A stretch of DNA of 64,000 nucleotides, from the NCBI RefSeq assembly GCF_900142365.1, contig NZ_FRAP01000024.1, forward strand, positions 1 through 64,000. Reading direction: 5' to 3'. Under the pieces are notes generated by a model. The model searched no databases. It worked only from the letters and a program-made list of their open reading frames with translations, and was not told the origin of the DNA. Origin of the DNA: Pseudonocardia thermophila (lineage in GTDB: Bacteria; Actinomycetota; Actinomycetes; Mycobacteriales; Pseudonocardiaceae). Below, one piece after another: positions 32,337 through 42,001 of the stretch. Made by a program: the position numbers and the translations under genes. Every line of letters starts with the position of its first letter. Position 1 is the first letter of the stretch.

Positions 32337-34015
32337 CACGTGCACACCGCTCCCTGTGCGGCCGACCCGACCAGCCGCGCGTACTTCCCGAGCACCCCGG
32401 TCCGCAGCTCGGGTTGCCGCGGCTGCCAGGCCTCCCGACGGCGGGCGAGCTCGTCCTCGTCGACCAGCAGATCCAGGGTGCGTGCCTGCATGTCGAGCAC
32501 GATCCTGTCACCGTCGCGCACGAACGCGATCGGGCCACCGTCCACCGCCTCCGGCGCGACGTGGCCCACGCACAGGCCGGTGGTGGCGCCGGAGAACCGG
32601 CCGTCGGTGAGCAGCAGGACGTCCTTGCCCAGGCCGGCCCCCTTGATCGCCGCGGTGACGGCGAGCATCTCCCGCATGCCCGGGCCGCCCTTGGGGCCCT
32701 CGTAGCGGATGACGACGACGTCGCCGGGCTGCAGGTCCCCGACCGCGTCCATGGCGTCCTGCTCGCCGTCGAACACCCGTGCGGTGCCCTCGAACCGGGC
32801 GGAGTCGAACCCGGCGCTCTTCACCACCGCGCCGTCGGGGGCGAGCGAACCGCGCAGGATCGTGATCCCGCCCGTCGGGTGGATCGGGTCGTCCAGCGCC
32901 CGGATGATCTGCCCGTCCAGGTCGGGCGGATCGATCGCGGCCAGGTTCTCAGCGACGGTGGCGCCGGTGCAGGTCAGCGCGTCGCCGTGCAGCAGCCCGG
33001 CGTCGAGCAGCGCCTTCATCACCACGGGTACGCCGCCGACCTTGTCCACCGTCGACATGACGTGCGCCCCGAACGGCTTCACGTCGGCCAGGTGCGGCAC
33101 CCGGTCGCCGATCCGGTTGAAGTCGTCCAGCTCCAGCGGCACGCCCGCCTCCCACGCGATCGCGAGCAGGTGCAGCACCGCGTTCGTCGAGCCGCCGAAC
33201 GCCATGACCACCGCTATCGCGTTCTCGAACGCCTCCCGGGTGAGGATCTGCCGGGCCGTGATGCCCTGTTCGATCAGCTGGACCACGGCCTCGCCGGAGG
33301 CGCGGGCGAAACCGTCGCGGCGCCGGTCCACCGCGGGCGGGCTGGCCGAGCCGGGCAGCGCCATGCCGAGCGCCTCGGCCGCGCTCGCCATCGTGTTGGC
33401 CGTGTACATCCCGCCGCAGGCGCCCTCGCCGGGGCAGATGGCCCGCTCGATCGCCGCGACCTCGTCCTCACCGATCAGCCCGCGCCTGCACGCCCCGACG
33501 GCCTCGAACGCGTCGGCGATCGTGACCTCCCGGTCGCCGACGTGGCCGGGCATGATCGAGCCCGCGTAGAGGAACACCGCGGCCAGGTCCAGCCGGGCGG
33601 CGGCCATCAGCATGCCGGGCAGGCTCTTGTCGCACCCGGCGGGCAGCACGGTGCCGTCGAGCCGCTCGGCCTGCACGACGGTCTCCACCGAGTCCGCGAT
33701 GATCTCCCGGCTGACCAGGGACCAGTGCATCCCGACGTGCCCCATCGAGATGCCGTCGGAGACGGAGATCGTGCCGAACTCCATGGGGAACCCACCGGCC
33801 GCGTGCACCCCCTCCTTCGCCGCGAGGCCGAGCCGCTGCAGCGACAGGTTGCACGGGGTGATCTCGTTCCAGCTCGACGCGATCCCGATCTGCGGCTTCG
33901 CGAAGTCCTCGTCGCGCATCCCGACGGCGCGCAGCATGCCGCGGGCACCCGCCCGCTCCAGCCCGTCGGTGACGTCCCTGCTGCGTGGTTTCCGGTCAGG
34001 TCGGTGCTCGGTCAT
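32333..34015 (-). CDS. ilvD: Dihydroxy-acid dehydratase
   Basis: 560 residues, full length. Dehydrates 2,3-dihydroxy acids in isoleucine and valine synthesis using a [2Fe-2S] cluster. Cluster cysteines are in ITPCNLSL, PAGCDKSLPGM and CPGEGACGGMYTANTM; the catalytic serine region is LTDGRFSGATTGLCVGHVAPEA. Here the gene is coupled to an MFS transporter rather than to ilvBNC, so it could also dehydrate a sugar acid; IlvD/EDD relatives do this. ATG overlaps the MFS stop by 4 nt. Confidence 0.92.
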   Translation of the reverse strand: MTEHRPDRKPRSRDVTDGLERAGARGMLRAVGMRDEDFAKPQIGIASSWNEITPCNLSLQRLGLAAKEGVHAAGGFPMEFGTISVSDGISMGHVGMHWSLVSREIIADSVETVVQAERLDGTVLPAGCDKSLPGMLMAAARLDLAAVFLYAGSIMPGHVGDREVTIADAFEAVGACRRGLIGEDEVAAIERAICPGEGACGGMYTANTMASAAEALGMALPGSASPPAVDRRRDGFARASGEAVVQLIEQGITARQILTREAFENAIAVVMAFGGSTNAVLHLLAIAWEAGVPLELDDFNRIGDRVPHLADVKPFGAHVMSTVDKVGGVPVVMKALLDAGLLHGDALTCTGATVAENLAAIDPPDLDGQIIRALDDPIHPTGGITILRGSLAPDGAVVKSAGFDSARFEGTARVFDGEQDAMDAVGDLQPGDVVVIRYEGPKGGPGMREMLAVTAAIKGAGLGKDVLLLTDGRFSGATTGLCVGHVAPEAVDGGPIAFVRDGDRIVLDMQARTLDLLVDEDELARRREAWQPRQPELRTGVLGKYARLVGSAAQGAVCTW

Positions 34016-35340
34016 GACGCTCCCGTGGTGGTGGTCCGCTCAGCGTGGCGCAGCGACCGGCTGAGCGCGAGCACCACGATGCCGGACAGCACCATGAAGA
34101 ACGCGACGGCGAGCATCCCGGTCTGGAACGCGCCGGTCAGGTCCCGCAGCCAGCCGGTGAGGTAGGGCCCGGCGAACCCGGACAGGTTGCCGAACGAGTT
34201 GATCAGCGCGATGCCGGCGGCAGCGCCGACTCCGGTGAGGAACCGGGGCGGGATCTGCCAGATCACCGGGATCGCCGCGAACACCCCGCACGCGGTGACG
34301 GTGACCGCGGCCATCACCAGGAACGGCGAGTTCAGCAGCAGCGCCACCGCGATCGCGGCCGCCCCGACGAACGCCGGCAGCGCGACGTGCCAGTGCCGTT
34401 CCCCCGTCGCGTCCGAGTGCCGCGACCACAGCACCATCACCACCGACGCGACCGCGTACGGGATGGCGGTGACCAGTCCCTCCTGGACCAGCGACAGGTC
34501 GGTGCCGAACTGCTCGGCGAACCCGGCGATCACCTGCGGCAGGAAGAACCCGAGGACGTACAGGCCGAACACGATGCCGAAGTAGACGACCGCCAAGGCC
34601 AGCACCCGCCCGTCGGTGAGCGCGGCGCGCAGCCCGGTGGTGTGCGGCACCTGCGCCTCGTCCTCGGCGGCGATGCGGGCCTCCAGCGCCGCGGCCTCGG
34701 CCGGGTCCAGCCACCGCGCCTTCGACGGCCGGTCGGGCAGCAGGAACAGCAGGGCGACGCCGAGCAGCACCGTCGGGATGCCCTCGACGAAGAACATGAA
34801 CCGCCACCCCGCTTCGAAGCCGAGGGCACCGTCGCCGTACTGGATGAGCAGCGTCGAGATCGGTGCCCCGATCACCGACGACAGCGGCACGGCCAGGAAG
34901 AACAGCGCCACGACCTTCGCCCGCACCACCCGCGGGAACCAGTAGGTCAGGTACAGGATGATGCCGGGGAAGAACCCGGCCTCGGCGAAGCCGAGCACGA
35001 ACCGCACGATGTAGAACCCGAGCGGGCCGGTCACGAACGCCGTCGCCGACGCCACCAGCCCCCAGGTGATCATGATCCGGGCGATCCAGAGCCGCGCCCC
35101 GACCTTGTGCAGGATGACGTTGCTCGGCACCTCGAAGAAGAAGTAGCCGATGAAGAACAACCCCGCCCCGAGCCCGTACGCGGTCGCGGACAGGCCCAGG
35201 TCGGGGTTCATCGTCGTCGCCGCGAACCCGACGTTGACGCGGTCGACGTAGTTCAGCAGATAGCACAGGCCGAGCAGCGGCAGGAGCCGCCACATGGCCC
35301 GGCGGACGGTCCGGTCCCCCCGCATCGGTGCAGCGTCCAT
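34012..35340 (-). CDS. MFS transporter, anion:cation symporter family
   Basis: 442 residues, twelve membrane segments. N-terminal CYLLNYVDRVNVGFAA and EAGFFPGIILYLTYWFPR are marks of the ACS family that imports sugar acids, tartrate, phthalate or similar carboxylates. Translational overlap with ilvD suggests that the pair handles uptake and dehydration of a hydroxy- or sugar acid; that substrate link is inference. Confidence 0.88.
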   Translation of the reverse strand: MDAAPMRGDRTVRRAMWRLLPLLGLCYLLNYVDRVNVGFAATTMNPDLGLSATAYGLGAGLFFIGYFFFEVPSNVILHKVGARLWIARIMITWGLVASATAFVTGPLGFYIVRFVLGFAEAGFFPGIILYLTYWFPRVVRAKVVALFFLAVPLSSVIGAPISTLLIQYGDGALGFEAGWRFMFFVEGIPTVLLGVALLFLLPDRPSKARWLDPAEAAALEARIAAEDEAQVPHTTGLRAALTDGRVLALAVVYFGIVFGLYVLGFFLPQVIAGFAEQFGTDLSLVQEGLVTAIPYAVASVVMVLWSRHSDATGERHWHVALPAFVGAAAIAVALLLNSPFLVMAAVTVTACGVFAAIPVIWQIPPRFLTGVGAAAGIALINSFGNLSGFAGPYLTGWLRDLTGAFQTGMLAVAFFMVLSGIVVLALSRSLRHAERTTTTGAS

Positions 35341-35391
35341 CCGGCGACCCTACGGCCGCGCCAAGATCGCGTCGAACCGGACCGCCGTGGG

Positions 35392-37263
35392 TCAGGTGCG
35401 GGCGTACCCGCGGTCGCGCCGGATGTTGGCGCGCCGCCCCTTCAGCGTGGTGCTGCCCCGCAGCCGGCGCAGCACCTCGTCGGCGGCGTGCTCGGGGATC
35501 TCCACCAGCGCGTGCCGCTCGTGGATCTGGATCGCGCCGATGTCGCGGCCGGACAGGTTCGACTCGTTCGCCAGCGCGCCGACGATGTCCTGCGGACGCA
35601 CCCCGCTCGCCCGGCCGGCGCTGACGAACAGCCGGGTGATCCCGGCCTTCGGCGGCCGGTTGGCGGCGCCGCGGCCGCGGGAGTCGCGGTCGTGGCGGTC
35701 CCGACCACGGCCCGGCTTCGGCGGGGTGACGACCGGGATGTCCTCGGCGTCGTCCGGCGCGCCGGTGGCCTCCTGCAGCAGCGCCACGGCGGCCGTGGCC
35801 ACGTCGAGCAGGTCGTGGTCGGCGGCCAGCTCGGACAGCATCTCGCGGATGCCCGCCAGCTCCGGGTCCTGGGACACATCGGTGCTGAGCTCGTCGGCAC
35901 TGAGTCTGTCGGCAGTGAGCTCGTCGGCGCTGAGCTTGTCGGCGCTGAGCTTGTCGGCGATGGCCTGCCGGGTGCGCACCAGCCGAGCGGCCCGCAGCTC
36001 CGCTGCGGTCGGCACCGGGGCGACCGTGATCGGCTGCCCGGTGAGCCGCTCGACGGCCCGCAGCGCGTGCATCTTCGACGGCGGCACGAGCGTGATCGCC
36101 ACGCCCTCGCGGCCGGCCCGGCCGACCCGCCCGATGCGGTGCACGTACGCCTCCGCCGTCTGGGGGACGTCGTGGTTGACCACGTGCGTGAGCAGGTCGA
36201 TGTCGAGCCCGCGGGCGGCGACGTCGGTGGCGACGAGCAGCTCGGTGCGGCCGGTGCGCAGCCGCTCCACCACGCGCGTGCGGTGCTCCTGGTCCATGCC
36301 GCCGTGCAGCGCCTCCGCGCGCAGCCCGCGCGCGGTCAGGGTCTCGGTGACCGCGTCGACGTCGGCCCGGGTGCGGCAGAACACGATCGCCGCCTTCGGC
36401 CGCTCCGCCTCCAGCACGCGGCCGAGCGCGGCCGTGGTGTGCGAGCGGGACACCAGGTAGGCGGTCTGGCGCACCTTCGGCGTCTCGCCCTCGGCCGGCT
36501 CCGGCCGGCGGATGCGCACGGTGACCGGGTCGTGCAGGTACTTCTGCGCCAGCGCCTCGATCCGCCGCGGCATGGTGGCCGAGAACAGCACCGCCTGTCG
36601 GGTCGGCGGGGTCTGGTCGAGCAGGGTCTCGATGTCCTCGACGAAGCCCATGTCGAGCATCTCGTCGGCCTCGTCGAGCACGACGACGGCGAGCCCGTCC
36701 AGCCGCAGCGCGCCGCGGTGGGCCAGGTCGATGGCGCGACCGGGGGTGGCGACGACGACGTCGACGCCCTGCTGCAGCGCCTTCCACTGCGGCCCGACGG
36801 GCGCGCCGCCGTACACGGTCGCGACGCGGGCGCCGCGGCCGTCGTAGAGGCCGGCACCGTAGCGGGTGACGGCCTCGGCGACCTGCAGCGCCAGCTCCCG
36901 GGTCGGGGCCAGCACCATGCCGAACGGGGCGTCGCCGCGGGACTGCTCGGGGCGCTCCTCGGCGAGCCGGGTGAGCATCGGCAGCGCGAACGCGGCGGTC
37001 TTCCCGGTGCCGGTGGCGGCCTGCCCGAGCAGGTCCCGCCCCGCGACCAGCGGCGCGATCGACTCGGCCTGGATCGGGCTCGGCCGGTCGTAGCCGAGCT
37101 CGGCCACGGCGGCGACCAGCTCGGCGGGGAGGGGGAGATCGGCGAACGTCGGGGGGTGTCCGGCCGTCGTCTCCGGGTTCTCAGTGGTCTCGGGGGTCCC
37201 CGTGGTCGGGGCGGGGGACGTGCTCGGTCGTTCGGTTTCGAGCGAAGGCTCGGAGAGGATCAC
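35392..37263 (-). CDS. DEAD-box RNA helicase with C-terminal DbpA-type RNA-binding domain
   Basis: About 623 residues. Q motif TFADLPLPAELVAAV...RPSPIQ, Walker A AATGTGKT (near 85), DEAD in VVLDEADEMLDMGF, SAT in LFSATMPRRIEAL, motif VI HRIGRVGRAGREG. After a linker with five AD(K/E/R)LS-like repeats comes a DbpA/CsdA RNA-binding domain (RLFVSAGRASGVRPQDIVGALANE), so it belongs to the DeaD/CsdA cold-shock and ribosome-assembly group. The GTG at 37263 is a best guess; longer starts are possible. Confidence 0.9.
   Translation of the reverse strand: MILSEPSLETERPSTSPAPTTGTPETTENPETTAGHPPTFADLPLPAELVAAVAELGYDRPSPIQAESIAPLVAGRDLLGQAATGTGKTAAFALPMLTRLAEERPEQSRGDAPFGMVLAPTRELALQVAEAVTRYGAGLYDGRGARVATVYGGAPVGPQWKALQQGVDVVVATPGRAIDLAHRGALRLDGLAVVVLDEADEMLDMGFVEDIETLLDQTPPTRQAVLFSATMPRRIEALAQKYLHDPVTVRIRRPEPAEGETPKVRQTAYLVSRSHTTAALGRVLEAERPKAAIVFCRTRADVDAVTETLTARGLRAEALHGGMDQEHRTRVVERLRTGRTELLVATDVAARGLDIDLLTHVVNHDVPQTAEAYVHRIGRVGRAGREGVAITLVPPSKMHALRAVERLTGQPITVAPVPTAAELRAARLVRTRQAIADKLSADKLSADELTADRLSADELSTDVSQDPELAGIREMLSELAADHDLLDVATAAVALLQEATGAPDDAEDIPVVTPPKPGRGRDRHDRDSRGRGAANRPPKAGITRLFVSAGRASGVRPQDIVGALANESNLSGRDIGAIQIHERHALVEIPEHAADEVLRRLRGSTTLKGRRANIRRDRGYART
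35881..35960. repeat. 15-bp tandem repeat inside the helicase linker
   Basis: Five imperfect 15-bp units coding ADKLS, ADKLS, ADELT, ADRLS, ADELS on the minus strand. The frame is kept because the period is a multiple of three. Confidence 0.8.
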
Positions 37264-37502
37264 CAATGGTTCTTTCAGTCGCAGCGAACGGGCACGCCGT
37301 GCAGGCGCCCCGCGGATCATCGAGCCCGCGGGCCCTCTGCACGACTGCTGCCCGGCCTTTGCGGTCTCCTGAGTGGTGTCAACGCACCACCGCCCGTCCA
37401 TCATCCCAGACGGCGCGGGAACCCGGCGCACCGGCCCGTCACATCGCGTCACCGCCCCACCGGCCGCCGCAACCGCGGCCCGCCGCCTGACATGCTGGGG
37501 GC

Positions 37503-38207
37503 ATGCGGCTGGTCATGTGGGACGTCGACGGCACCCTGCTGCACGATCGCGGGCGCTGCTACTCCGCGTACGTGTCGGCGTTCACCGCGTTCACCGGCCA
37601 CGAGTTCCGTGCGCAGGTGAACGCGGGCGGCCGCACCGACCGGTGGATCACCGCGCAGGTGTTCGCACAGCACGGCATCGAGGCGCGGGACGGGTTCGAC
37701 GAGTTCTTCGCCCGCTACGCCGCCGCGGTCGCCGCGCTGCCGCCCGGCCCCGGCCCGGCGCAGGCGCTGCCCGGCGTGGCGGAGGTGCTGGCCGAGCTGC
37801 ACGCCCGTCCGCACGTGGTGCAGACCCTCGTCACCGGCAACATCGCGCCGGTGGCGGCGGAGAAGGTGCGCAACGTCGGGCTGGTGCACTACCTCGACAC
37901 CAGCATCGGCGGTTACGGGGAGCACCACGAGGAGCGCGCCGAGCTGGTCCGCACCGCCCGGGCCCGCGCGGAGGCGGTGCACGGCCCGGTCGCCGACTCC
38001 GACGTGCTCGTCGTCGGCGACACCGAGCACGACGTGCGGGCCGCGCTGGACTGCGGGGTCGTGGCCGTCGGCGTGGCCACCGGGCGGACGAGCGCAGCGG
38101 AGCTGGCCGCCGCGGGGGCCCACCACGTACTGGCGGACCTGACCGACACCGCGACCGCGCTGGCCGTGCTCGCCGGGGTCCCCGCCCCCGCCCGGGCGGA
38201 GCGCTGA
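37503..38207 (+). CDS. HAD-superfamily hydrolase
   Basis: 234 residues. HAD motif I WDVDGTLL with nucleophile and acid-base Asp, motif II VTGNI (Thr), motif IV VVGDTEHDVRAAL; helical cap C1 between. A phosphoglycolate-phosphatase-like phosphatase of unknown substrate. ATG follows GGGGGC; convergent with the DUF4333 gene, 3 bp apart. Confidence 0.88.
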   Translation: MRLVMWDVDGTLLHDRGRCYSAYVSAFTAFTGHEFRAQVNAGGRTDRWITAQVFAQHGIEARDGFDEFFARYAAAVAALPPGPGPAQALPGVAEVLAELHARPHVVQTLVTGNIAPVAAEKVRNVGLVHYLDTSIGGYGEHHEERAELVRTARARAEAVHGPVADSDVLVVGDTEHDVRAALDCGVVAVGVATGRTSAAELAAAGAHHVLADLTDTATALAVLAGVPAPARAER

Positions 38208-38210
38208 CGC

Positions 38211-39259
38211 TCAGGCCGGGTAGGGCTGACCCGAGCGGTCGACCTTGATCGGGATCGGCACGACCCGGCTCGGCTCGGCGGCCGGGAAGGCGCGGCAGTC
38301 GATCGTGTCGCCGGGCTCGTTCACGATCACGGTCTGCCCGGCCTGCCCGCACTCGGCGACGATCGTCCGCCCCCACGGCCTCGGTGAGCGCTGCCCCGAT
38401 GATGCGGGTGATGTCGGCGGCCCGGAGCACGCGGGTGTGCGCGACCGACACCTCCCCGAGGCCGTCGACCTGGGTGAGCGGGTAGGTGATCGGCTGGTTC
38501 TGCAGCTTCGCCGAGCAGGTGAGAGTGCCGTTGCGGTCGAAGTGGACATCGGGATGGGGCACTGCACGTCGGTGGGCTCGACGCCCAGCTCGGTGCGGGT
38601 GCGGCGATGATCTGCGCGGCCACGTCTGCCGGGTCGAGCGTGGGCCGCTCCTGGACGACGGTGAACGGCGGTGCCGGTGTCGTCGGTCCGGGTCACCGTG
38701 CAGGTGATCTGCCGGCCGACCACGGTGGCGGTGCAGGTGAACGTGCCGCCCTGCTCCTGCACGACGTCGTCGGGGCAGCGCGGGTCGGTGGCGACCAGCT
38801 CGTCGGTGCGCTCGGTGGCCGCGACGATCTCGGCCTGCGGCAGCGCCGGATCGACGTAGCGGGGCAGCAGCCACGCCCCGACGCCCGCCCCGGCGAGCAG
38901 GAGCGCACCCGCCACGACCAACGCGACGAGGCGGCCCCGCCGAGGTGCAGGCCCGGGTTGCGCCACCGGCGGGACCGGTCCCGTGGGCCGAACCCCGGCA
39001 GGGAACGCGGCGGCGCCGGCGCCTGCGGCACACGGATCACCTCGGTGGCGTCCGTGCGCACCGACGACCGCAGGAGCTCCGTCCCCCGTCCTCCCCCGCC
39101 GGCTTCCTCAGCACGTCCGTCGCCCCGCGGTCCGCGCCCGGGGCCGTCGCGGGAACGTCGGGGCGGTGCTGGACCACCGTCGGATCGGCGGCCGACGGGC
39201 TGTGCACCCTCGGCCGACGGCTCGGGCTCGGCGGGCTGGGCGGGACGGTCGCCGGTCAT
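38211..39259 (-). pseudogene. DUF4333-domain membrane protein, about five frameshifts
   Basis: ATG 39259 follows GGAGGACTCC. A disordered Pro/Arg-rich head (EPSAEGAQPVGRRSDGG), a membrane segment (LVALVVAGALLLAGAGVGAWL) and two DUF4333 units (CPDDVVQEQGGTFTCTATV; DVHFDRNGTLTCSAKLQ) can be assembled only by changing frame near 38990, 38667, 38603, 38552 and 38370. Every break but the one near 38667 looks like a single missing base, some in G or C runs. DUF4333 proteins are secreted or anchored and unassigned. Either a decayed gene or a stretch of poor base calling. Confidence 0.75.
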
Positions 39260-39423
39260 GGAGTCCTCCGGGACCTGAGCGGAGGAACCGACCCGGACGG
39301 GTGGCCGCCTGGACGGATCTGGATCTCTCGTCGGGGATGCTGCCACCCGTCCGACGGGACCCCTCCCGCCGAACGGCGCAGTGGCGGTTCGGTGCAGGTT
39401 CGCTGCTCGTTCAGCGCTTGTTC

Positions 39424-39475
39424 AGTGCCTGCCCAGTGCCTGCCCAGTGCCTGCCCAGTGCCTGCCCAGTGCCGG
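39424..39475. repeat. 11-bp tandem repeat between tex and the DUF4333 gene
   Basis: AGTGCCTGCCC is repeated about 4.5 times without a mismatch, each unit close to one helical turn. It starts 15 bp beyond the tex stop and lies 165 bp upstream of the DUF4333 start. Confidence 0.85.
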
Positions 39476-39490
39476 GTCAGGACCAGCTGC

Positions 39491-41902
39491 TCAGTCCTTG
39501 GCGAGCCCGGCCCGGCGCAGCGCGTCGGCCATCGCGCTGTTCACCAGACCACCGCCGGAGCCGCCGCGGCGCTGGTCCTGCCCGCGACGGGCGCGCTGGT
39601 CCCGCCCGCCCTGCTGATCGCGGCCGCGCCGGCCGCCGTCGCCGTCGCGCCGGTTCCGCGGGCCCTTCGCGGTGCCCGGCTGGTCGTCGAGCCGCAGCGT
39701 GAGCGAGATGCGCTTGCGAGCCTCGTCGACCTCCAGGACCTTCACCCGGACGATGTCGCCGGACTTCACGACCTCGCGCGGATCGGACACGTACGAGTCC
39801 GACATCGCCGAGACGTGCACGAGCCCGTCCTGGTGGACGCCGATGTCGACGAACGCACCGAACGCCGCCACGTTCGTGACCTGGCCCTCCAGCAGCATGC
39901 CCGGGCGCAGGTCGGAGATCGTGTGCACGCCCTCGGCGAAGCTCGCGGTGCGGAACGCCGGGCGCGGGTCGCGGCCGGGCTTCTCCAGCTCGGCGAGGAT
40001 GTCGGTGACGGTGGGCAGCCCGAAGCGGTCGTCGACGAAGTCCTGCGGCTTGAGCGACTTCAGCTTGCGGGTGTTGCCGATCAGGTCGTGGATGTCGGTC
40101 TTGGCCGCCTCCAGGATCCGGCGGACCACCGGGTAGGCCTCCGGGTGCACGCCGGACACGTCGAGCGGGTCGTCGCCACCTCGGATGCGCAGGAAGCCCG
40201 CGCACTGCTCGAACGCCTTCGGGCCCAGCCGCGGCACGTCGTTCAGCGCCATGCGGGTGCGGAACGGGCCGTTGGCGTCGCGGTGGGCGACGATCGCGGC
40301 GGCGAGGCTCTCCGAGATGCCGGAGACGCGGCGCAGCAGCGGTACCGACGCCGTGTTGAGGTCCACACCGACGGCGTTCACGCAGTCCTCCACGACCGCG
40401 TCGAGCGACTTCGACAGCGCCGCCTCCGGCAGGTCGTGCTGGTACTGCCCCACCCCGATCGACTTCGGGTCGATCTTGACCAGCTCGGCGAGCGGGTCCT
40501 GCAGCCGACGCGCGATCGACACCGCGCCGCGCAGCGACACGTCCAGGTCCGGCAGCTCCGCCGACGCGTACGCGGACGCGGAGTACACCGATGCGCCCGC
40601 CTCGCTGACCACCACCGGGATCAGCTTCAGCGCGGGGTTGCGGGCGGCCAGTTCGCGGGCCAGCTTGTCGGTCTCCCGCGACGCGGTGCCGTTGCCGATC
40701 GCGATCAGCTCGACGTCGTGCTCGATGCACAGCTTGGTCAACGTGGCCAGCGCCTGCTCCCACTGGCGGCGCGGCTCGTGCGGGTAGACGGTGTCGGTGG
40801 CGACCACCTTGCCGGTGGCGTCGACGACGGCGACCTTCACGCCGGTGCGCAGACCCGGGTCGAGGCCCATCGTGGGCCGGCTGCCGGCCGGGGCGGCGAG
40901 CAGGAGGTCGCGCAGGTTCGCCGCGAACACCGCGATCGCGCCCTCCTCGGCGACCGTGCGCAGCCGCACCCGGATGTCGACCGACAGGCGGGTGAGGATG
41001 CGGGTGCGCCACGCCCAGCGCACGACGTCGCGCAGCCACTTGTCGGCCGGGCGACCCTGGTCGCTGATGCCGAAGGTCTCCGCGATCGTGGCCTCGTAGT
41101 CGGTGAACTCCCCCGGCTCCACCGGCTCGGTGGTCGGCTCCAGGGTGACGTCGAGCACCTCCTCCTTCTCCCCGCGGAACGCGGCGAGGATGCGGTGGCT
41201 CGGCAGCTTGGTGAACGGCTCGCTGAAGTCGAAGTAGTCGGCGAACTTCGCGCCCTCGACCTCCTTGCCCTCGCGGACCTTCGTGACCAGCCGGCCCCGC
41301 GTCCACATGCGCTCGCGCAGCCCGCCGATCAGGTCGGCGTCCTCGGCGAAGCGCTCCACGAGGATCGCCCGCGCCCCCTCCAGCGCGGCGGCCGCGTCGG
41401 GCACCTGGCCCTCACCGGTGCCGGTGACGTACGCGGCGGCCGTCTCCTGCGGGTCCATCGTCGGGTCGGCGAGCAGCGCGTCGGCCAGCGGCTCCAGGCC
41501 CTGCTCGCGCGCGATCATCGCCTTGGTGCGCCGCTTCGGCTTGAACGGCAGGTAGATGTCCTCGAGCCGAGCCTTCGACTCCGCGGCGAGGATCCGCTCC
41601 TCCAACTCAGGGTCGAGCTTGCCCTGGCGGCGGATCTCCTCCAGGATCACGGTGCGCCGCTCCTCGAGCTCCCGCAGGTAGCCCAGCCGCTCCTCCAGGG
41701 TGCGCAGCTGCGCGTCGTCGAGGGAGCCGGTGGCCTCCTTGCGGTACCGGGCGATGAACGGCACCGTTGCCCCGCCGTCCAGCAGCTCGACGGCGGCCGC
41801 GACCTGGTGGTCGCGCACGCCGAGCTCATCGGCGATGCGTTCGATGACCCCGTTGCGGCCGGGCTTGACGCGGGAGGCGGGAGGCGTCGTCGTGCTCGTC
41901 AC
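39491..41902 (-). CDS. tex: Tex-family transcription/RNA-binding protein
   Basis: 803 residues, complete Tex: N-terminal helical domain (VPFIARYRKEATGSLDDAQLR), YqgF-like nuclease fold (LDPGLRTGVKVAVVDATGKV), helix-hairpin-helix pair (VSGISESLAAAIVAHRD), and a C-terminal S1 domain (VTNVAAFGAFVDIGVHQDGL). Tex binds nucleic acid and is linked to transcription tolerance and ribosome rescue. The C-terminus carries an Arg/Gly-rich tail (GRDQQGGRDQRARRGQ) extending the RNA-binding surface. GTG 41902 is likely, but the GGGGGG before it is close. Confidence 0.93.
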   Translation of the reverse strand: MTSTTTPPASRVKPGRNGVIERIADELGVRDHQVAAAVELLDGGATVPFIARYRKEATGSLDDAQLRTLEERLGYLRELEERRTVILEEIRRQGKLDPELEERILAAESKARLEDIYLPFKPKRRTKAMIAREQGLEPLADALLADPTMDPQETAAAYVTGTGEGQVPDAAAALEGARAILVERFAEDADLIGGLRERMWTRGRLVTKVREGKEVEGAKFADYFDFSEPFTKLPSHRILAAFRGEKEEVLDVTLEPTTEPVEPGEFTDYEATIAETFGISDQGRPADKWLRDVVRWAWRTRILTRLSVDIRVRLRTVAEEGAIAVFAANLRDLLLAAPAGSRPTMGLDPGLRTGVKVAVVDATGKVVATDTVYPHEPRRQWEQALATLTKLCIEHDVELIAIGNGTASRETDKLARELAARNPALKLIPVVVSEAGASVYSASAYASAELPDLDVSLRGAVSIARRLQDPLAELVKIDPKSIGVGQYQHDLPEAALSKSLDAVVEDCVNAVGVDLNTASVPLLRRVSGISESLAAAIVAHRDANGPFRTRMALNDVPRLGPKAFEQCAGFLRIRGGDDPLDVSGVHPEAYPVVRRILEAAKTDIHDLIGNTRKLKSLKPQDFVDDRFGLPTVTDILAELEKPGRDPRPAFRTASFAEGVHTISDLRPGMLLEGQVTNVAAFGAFVDIGVHQDGLVHVSAMSDSYVSDPREVVKSGDIVRVKVLEVDEARKRISLTLRLDDQPGTAKGPRNRRDGDGGRRGRDQQGGRDQRARRGQDQRRGGSGGGLVNSAMADALRRAGLAKD

Positions 41903-42001
41903 CCCCCTATCGTGGCGGGTGGGACCGACACAACCGGTGACCACCCGCCGCGCGGTGGACCGGACGGGCTCGCTAACATCCCGGGCCCGCCGTGCGCCGG
42001 G

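Noticed and set aside
32333..35391. Riboswitch or T-box upstream of ilvD, aroE, dapA or liv genes
   Set aside because: ilvD, dapA and the liv genes have very short or coupled upstream regions; no attenuator-like paired stems or T-box were recognised.
34045..37620. 1191-codon open frame antisense to the MFS and helicase genes
   Set aside because: Pro/Arg/Gly/Asp-rich with no domain; it is a shadow of two clear genes on the other strand, typical of high-GC DNA.
39424..39475. Integron or phage attachment site
   Set aside because: Perfect short tandem units, no integrase gene or core-site features nearby.
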